14,531 nucleotides of DNA from contig JADGAO010000063.1 of the NCBI GenBank assembly GCA_015231995.1, positions 1 through 14,531 on the forward strand. Reading direction: 5' to 3'. Position 1 is the stretch's first letter. Each line of letters starts with the position of its first letter. The position numbers and the translations under genes are program-made. Under the pieces are notes generated by a model, which made no database searches, was not told the origin of the DNA, and was given only the letters and a program-made list of their open reading frames with translations. The DNA is from Nitrospinota bacterium. Lineage in GTDB: Bacteria > Nitrospinota_A > UBA7883 > JACRLM01. Positions 12,657-14,531 of this stretch are shown here, piece after piece.

Positions 12657-13707
12657 AGAAACCGTAAAACAGATAACCGGAGCGGATCAAGCGGCCAGAG
12701 GCAAAGCGCGCGCGAGGCTGTCACAGCTTACGATGCCGTATTGGGCGCTGGGCAGGTTGCTCGACCTCGCCGAAACGCTGGCGGGGATAAGCGGCGACAC
12801 GTCGTTCCAGGTCAAACGAAAAACAATAGTTGTCATGGCTGGCGACCACGGCGTGACGGAAGAAGGGGTGAGCCTTTATCCGAAAGACGTGACGGCGCAG
12901 ATGGTCTATAACTTCATCGCTGGCGGGGCTGGCGTGAACGCTATCGCGGCGGTGTCCGGGGCGCGTGTCGTTGTTGTGGACATGGGAGTGGATGCGGATT
13001 TGTCCGCGCCTGGCGCCGATGGCAAACTGTTTAACAGAAAAATCCGTCGCGCAACTTCCAACATGGCAAAAGGCCCGGCAATGACACGCGATGAGGCTGT
13101 GCGAAGCGTTATAGCAGGCATCGAGACCGCGATGGAACTTGCGCCAACGACGGACGTTTTCGGCACGGGCGACATGGGTATCGGCAACACCACGCCAAGC
13201 TCCGCCATAGTCTCGGTTATCACCGGCAAAAGCCCGGCGGAGGTTACGGGGCGCGGAACGGGAATCGAGGAAGCCCAGTGGCGTTCGAAGGTGGATGTGA
13301 TAGAACGCGCTATAAAAGTCAACCAGCCCAATCCGGCGGATGCATTCGACGTTTTGTCTAAGGTGGGTGGATTCGAGATCGGCGGCATCGCAGGGTTGAT
13401 ACTCGGCTCTGCGGCCAACAAAAAACCGGTTATTGTGGACGGTTTTATCTCCACCGCCGGGGCGCTTATCGCGCAGGCTATCGAACCCAAATCCGCCGAC
13501 TACATGATCGCGGCCCATTTGAGCGTGGAACCGGGCCACAAAGCAATGCTCGCCAAACTGGGACTCCGCCCGCATCTCGACATGGACATGCGGCTCGGCG
13601 AAGGCTCCGGCGCGGCGCTGGCGATGTGCGTTGTGGACGCGGCCTGGCAGGCCATCAACAATATCGCCACGTTTGAGTCGGCGGGCGTTTCAAAAGCGGA
13701 CAAATGA
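12643..13707 (+). CDS. cobT: Nicotinate-nucleotide:dimethylbenzimidazole phosphoribosyltransferase
   Basis: Activates the lower-ligand base to its alpha-ribotide from nicotinate mononucleotide. The 354-residue length is typical. Motifs: MPYWALGRLLDLAETLAGI near residue 31, VMAGDHGVTEEGVSLYPKDVTAQMV at 64-88, GTGDMGIGNTTPSSA at 174-188, VDGFISTAGALIA, and DMRLGEGSGAALAM with the catalytic Glu320 (Glu317 of the enteric enzyme). In GDMGIGNTT, Asp177 stands where most CobT proteins have Glu (GEMGIGNTT), a residue reported as important in the enteric enzyme. Start GTG 12643 follows AAAGGAGG with a good distance. It overlaps cobU by 14 bases and cobS by four bases (ATGA). The base it activates cannot be predicted from the sequence. 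Confidence 0.95.
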   Translation: MGVIEETVKQITGADQAARGKARARLSQLTMPYWALGRLLDLAETLAGISGDTSFQVKRKTIVVMAGDHGVTEEGVSLYPKDVTAQMVYNFIAGGAGVNAIAAVSGARVVVVDMGVDADLSAPGADGKLFNRKIRRATSNMAKGPAMTRDEAVRSVIAGIETAMELAPTTDVFGTGDMGIGNTTPSSAIVSVITGKSPAEVTGRGTGIEEAQWRSKVDVIERAIKVNQPNPADAFDVLSKVGGFEIGGIAGLILGSAANKKPVIVDGFISTAGALIAQAIEPKSADYMIAAHLSVEPGHKAMLAKLGLRPHLDMDMRLGEGSGAALAMCVVDAAWQAINNIATFESAGVSKADK

Positions 13708-14438
13708 AAGGTTTTTTCGCGGCGTTGGGATTTCTCACAATCATCCCTGCGGGCGTAAACGCTGGAGACAGCGAGAGCCTTCGGAAGAGTTTTCGCTGGT
13801 TCCCGGCCGTTGGGTTGTTGATCGGCGTTGGCCTCGCGTCGGCGTATTACGCATTGAACCTGGCTCTGCCGCCCGCGCCTGTGGCGGCTTTGATCGTCGT
13901 TCTCATGTCGGCGGTATCGGGAGGATTGCACATTGACGGGCTTGCGGACACCGCCGATGGGCTTCTTTCCGGCGCTCCGCGCGAACGTGTGATAGAGATA
14001 ATGAAAGACAGCCGTTCGGGCGCGATGGCTATTTTCGCAGTCGCGTCCGTTCTCATCGTCAAGACGACCGCCATCACGTCATTGACGGCGGAGTGGGCGA
14101 CGACGGCGATTCTGCTTGCCCCATTAGCGGGAAGGATCGCCATTTACAATGCGATGCTCTGCGTTCCTTATGTTTCCGGCTCCGGCGGGCTTGGTCACGC
14201 TTTTGGCGCTGGCGGGCGGAGGGACAAGGTAGCCTCTGCTACGATCCTGTTAGCGGCGGGTTTTATCGGCGCGGGAATATCCGGGATATTGTGGGCCGTG
14301 TCGCTTTATGCGCTCTGGGCCATATTCTCGGCATGGCTCGTTAAACGGATAGGCGGCATGACCGGCGATAACTACGGGGCGTTATGCGAGATAACAGAAA
14401 CCGCCTCGCTTCTTTTTTTTGCGGGTGTTTGCAGGTGA
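13704..14438 (+). CDS. cobS: Adenosylcobinamide-GDP ribazoletransferase (cobalamin synthase)
   Basis: Integral membrane enzyme that joins adenosyl-GDP-cobinamide to alpha-ribazole (or its phosphate), completing the nucleotide loop. The 244 residues begin MKGFFAALGFLTIIPAG. The hallmark HIDGLADTADGLLSG lies at about 76-90 with its aspartates for metal binding, followed by RVIEIMKDSRSGAMA. The C-terminus carries RIGGMTGDNYGALCEITE, the second conserved block. Several hydrophobic segments separate these motifs, in keeping with a multi-pass inner-membrane protein. ATG 13704 overlaps the cobT stop (ATGA). It is the last gene visible on the plus strand; a palindromic repeat follows 27 bases after the stop. 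Confidence 0.95.
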   Translation: MKGFFAALGFLTIIPAGVNAGDSESLRKSFRWFPAVGLLIGVGLASAYYALNLALPPAPVAALIVVLMSAVSGGLHIDGLADTADGLLSGAPRERVIEIMKDSRSGAMAIFAVASVLIVKTTAITSLTAEWATTAILLAPLAGRIAIYNAMLCVPYVSGSGGLGHAFGAGGRRDKVASATILLAAGFIGAGISGILWAVSLYALWAIFSAWLVKRIGGMTGDNYGALCEITETASLLFFAGVCR

Positions 14439-14461
14439 TGGATTTGCGTAACCACTCTTGT

Positions 14462-14531
14462 TGCTGTCCGAGGTGTTCTTCACCTCGGACTCCTAATGTA
14501 ATTTTTTTGACAAACAAAAACGGCGGGGTGA
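14462..14531. repeat. Hairpin repeat, GTCCGAGGTG type, copy 2 (cut by window end)
   Basis: A perfect ten-base stem gtccgaggtg (14466-14475) / cacctcggac (14481-14490) around ttctt is followed by a spacer and by acggcggggtga (14520-14531). Both parts recur in the same order on the minus strand at 4033-3954, with an unrelated spacer. The composite is therefore a two-hairpin repeat, and the second hairpin here is truncated by the window edge. A run of T (14502-14508) begins 12 bases after the stem. It is too far for a classic intrinsic terminator, though the hairpin may still protect the cobS mRNA end. Confidence 0.7.

Noticed and set aside
14466..14508. Intrinsic terminator after cobS
   Set aside because: The stem is strong, but the T-run starts 12 bases beyond it, and the same hairpin occurs elsewhere as a repeat without a T-run. 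Listed as a repeat instead.

Overview
This window is almost entirely a cobalamin (vitamin B12) biosynthesis and cobalt-uptake locus. It is laid out as two divergent operons, each headed by its own adenosylcobalamin-type riboswitch. The order of cobalt insertion (a CbiX cobaltochelatase plus CbiD, CbiG, CbiL, CbiF, CbiH, CbiE, CbiC and CbiA) is that of the oxygen-independent, cobalt-early pathway. The organism is therefore probably an anaerobe, or at least uses the anaerobic route. Signal-peptide-bearing CbiM and CbiN, tight ATGA/GTGA operon coupling and dispersed palindromic repeats fit a Gram-negative bacterium of the deltaproteobacterial/Nitrospinota-like kind. Phylum placement is a weak inference.

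Minus-strand operon (reading from about 10754 leftward and off the left edge): promoter, cobalamin riboswitch, a 28-codon small ORF, then cbiA, cbiC, cbiX, cbiM, cbiN, cbiQ, cbiO, cbiD, [palindrome-rich insert], cbiE, cbiL, cbiF, cbiG, cbiH, cbiJ (cut by the window edge). Nearly every junction is an overlap of 1 to 17 bases, so the operon reads as one translationally coupled unit that imports cobalt (CbiMNQO), inserts it into sirohydrochlorin (CbiX) and carries the ring through methylation, contraction, reduction and a,c-amidation. The exceptions are the 263-base palindrome-filled gap between cbiD and cbiE, and a 76-base overlap of cbiG with cbiH. In that overlap the cbiH frame has no ATG/GTG/TTG start, but has ATT five bases after a perfect AAGGAGG.

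Plus-strand operon (from about 10951 rightward): a strong sigma70-type promoter, a second cobalamin riboswitch, a 380-base leader full of GTCATTCTGAG-type repeats, then cobC, cobU, cobT, cobS. These four genes assemble the nucleotide loop (alpha-ribazole phosphate, GDP-cobinamide, adenosylcobalamin). After cobS the window ends inside another copy of the palindromic repeat found between cbiD and cbiE.

The 945-base divergent control region is symmetrical: promoter and riboswitch point outward on each side, and a 78-base inverted-repeat element sits between the two promoters. Not seen in the window: cbiT, cbiP (cobQ), cbiB (cobD), cobA/cobO, cobD, bluB. Some may lie beyond cbiJ. No wholly new system was recognised. 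The items worth a second look are the ATT start, the small ORF coupled to cbiA, the compact CbiG, the duplicated cbiD/cbiE junction, and the palindrome family.
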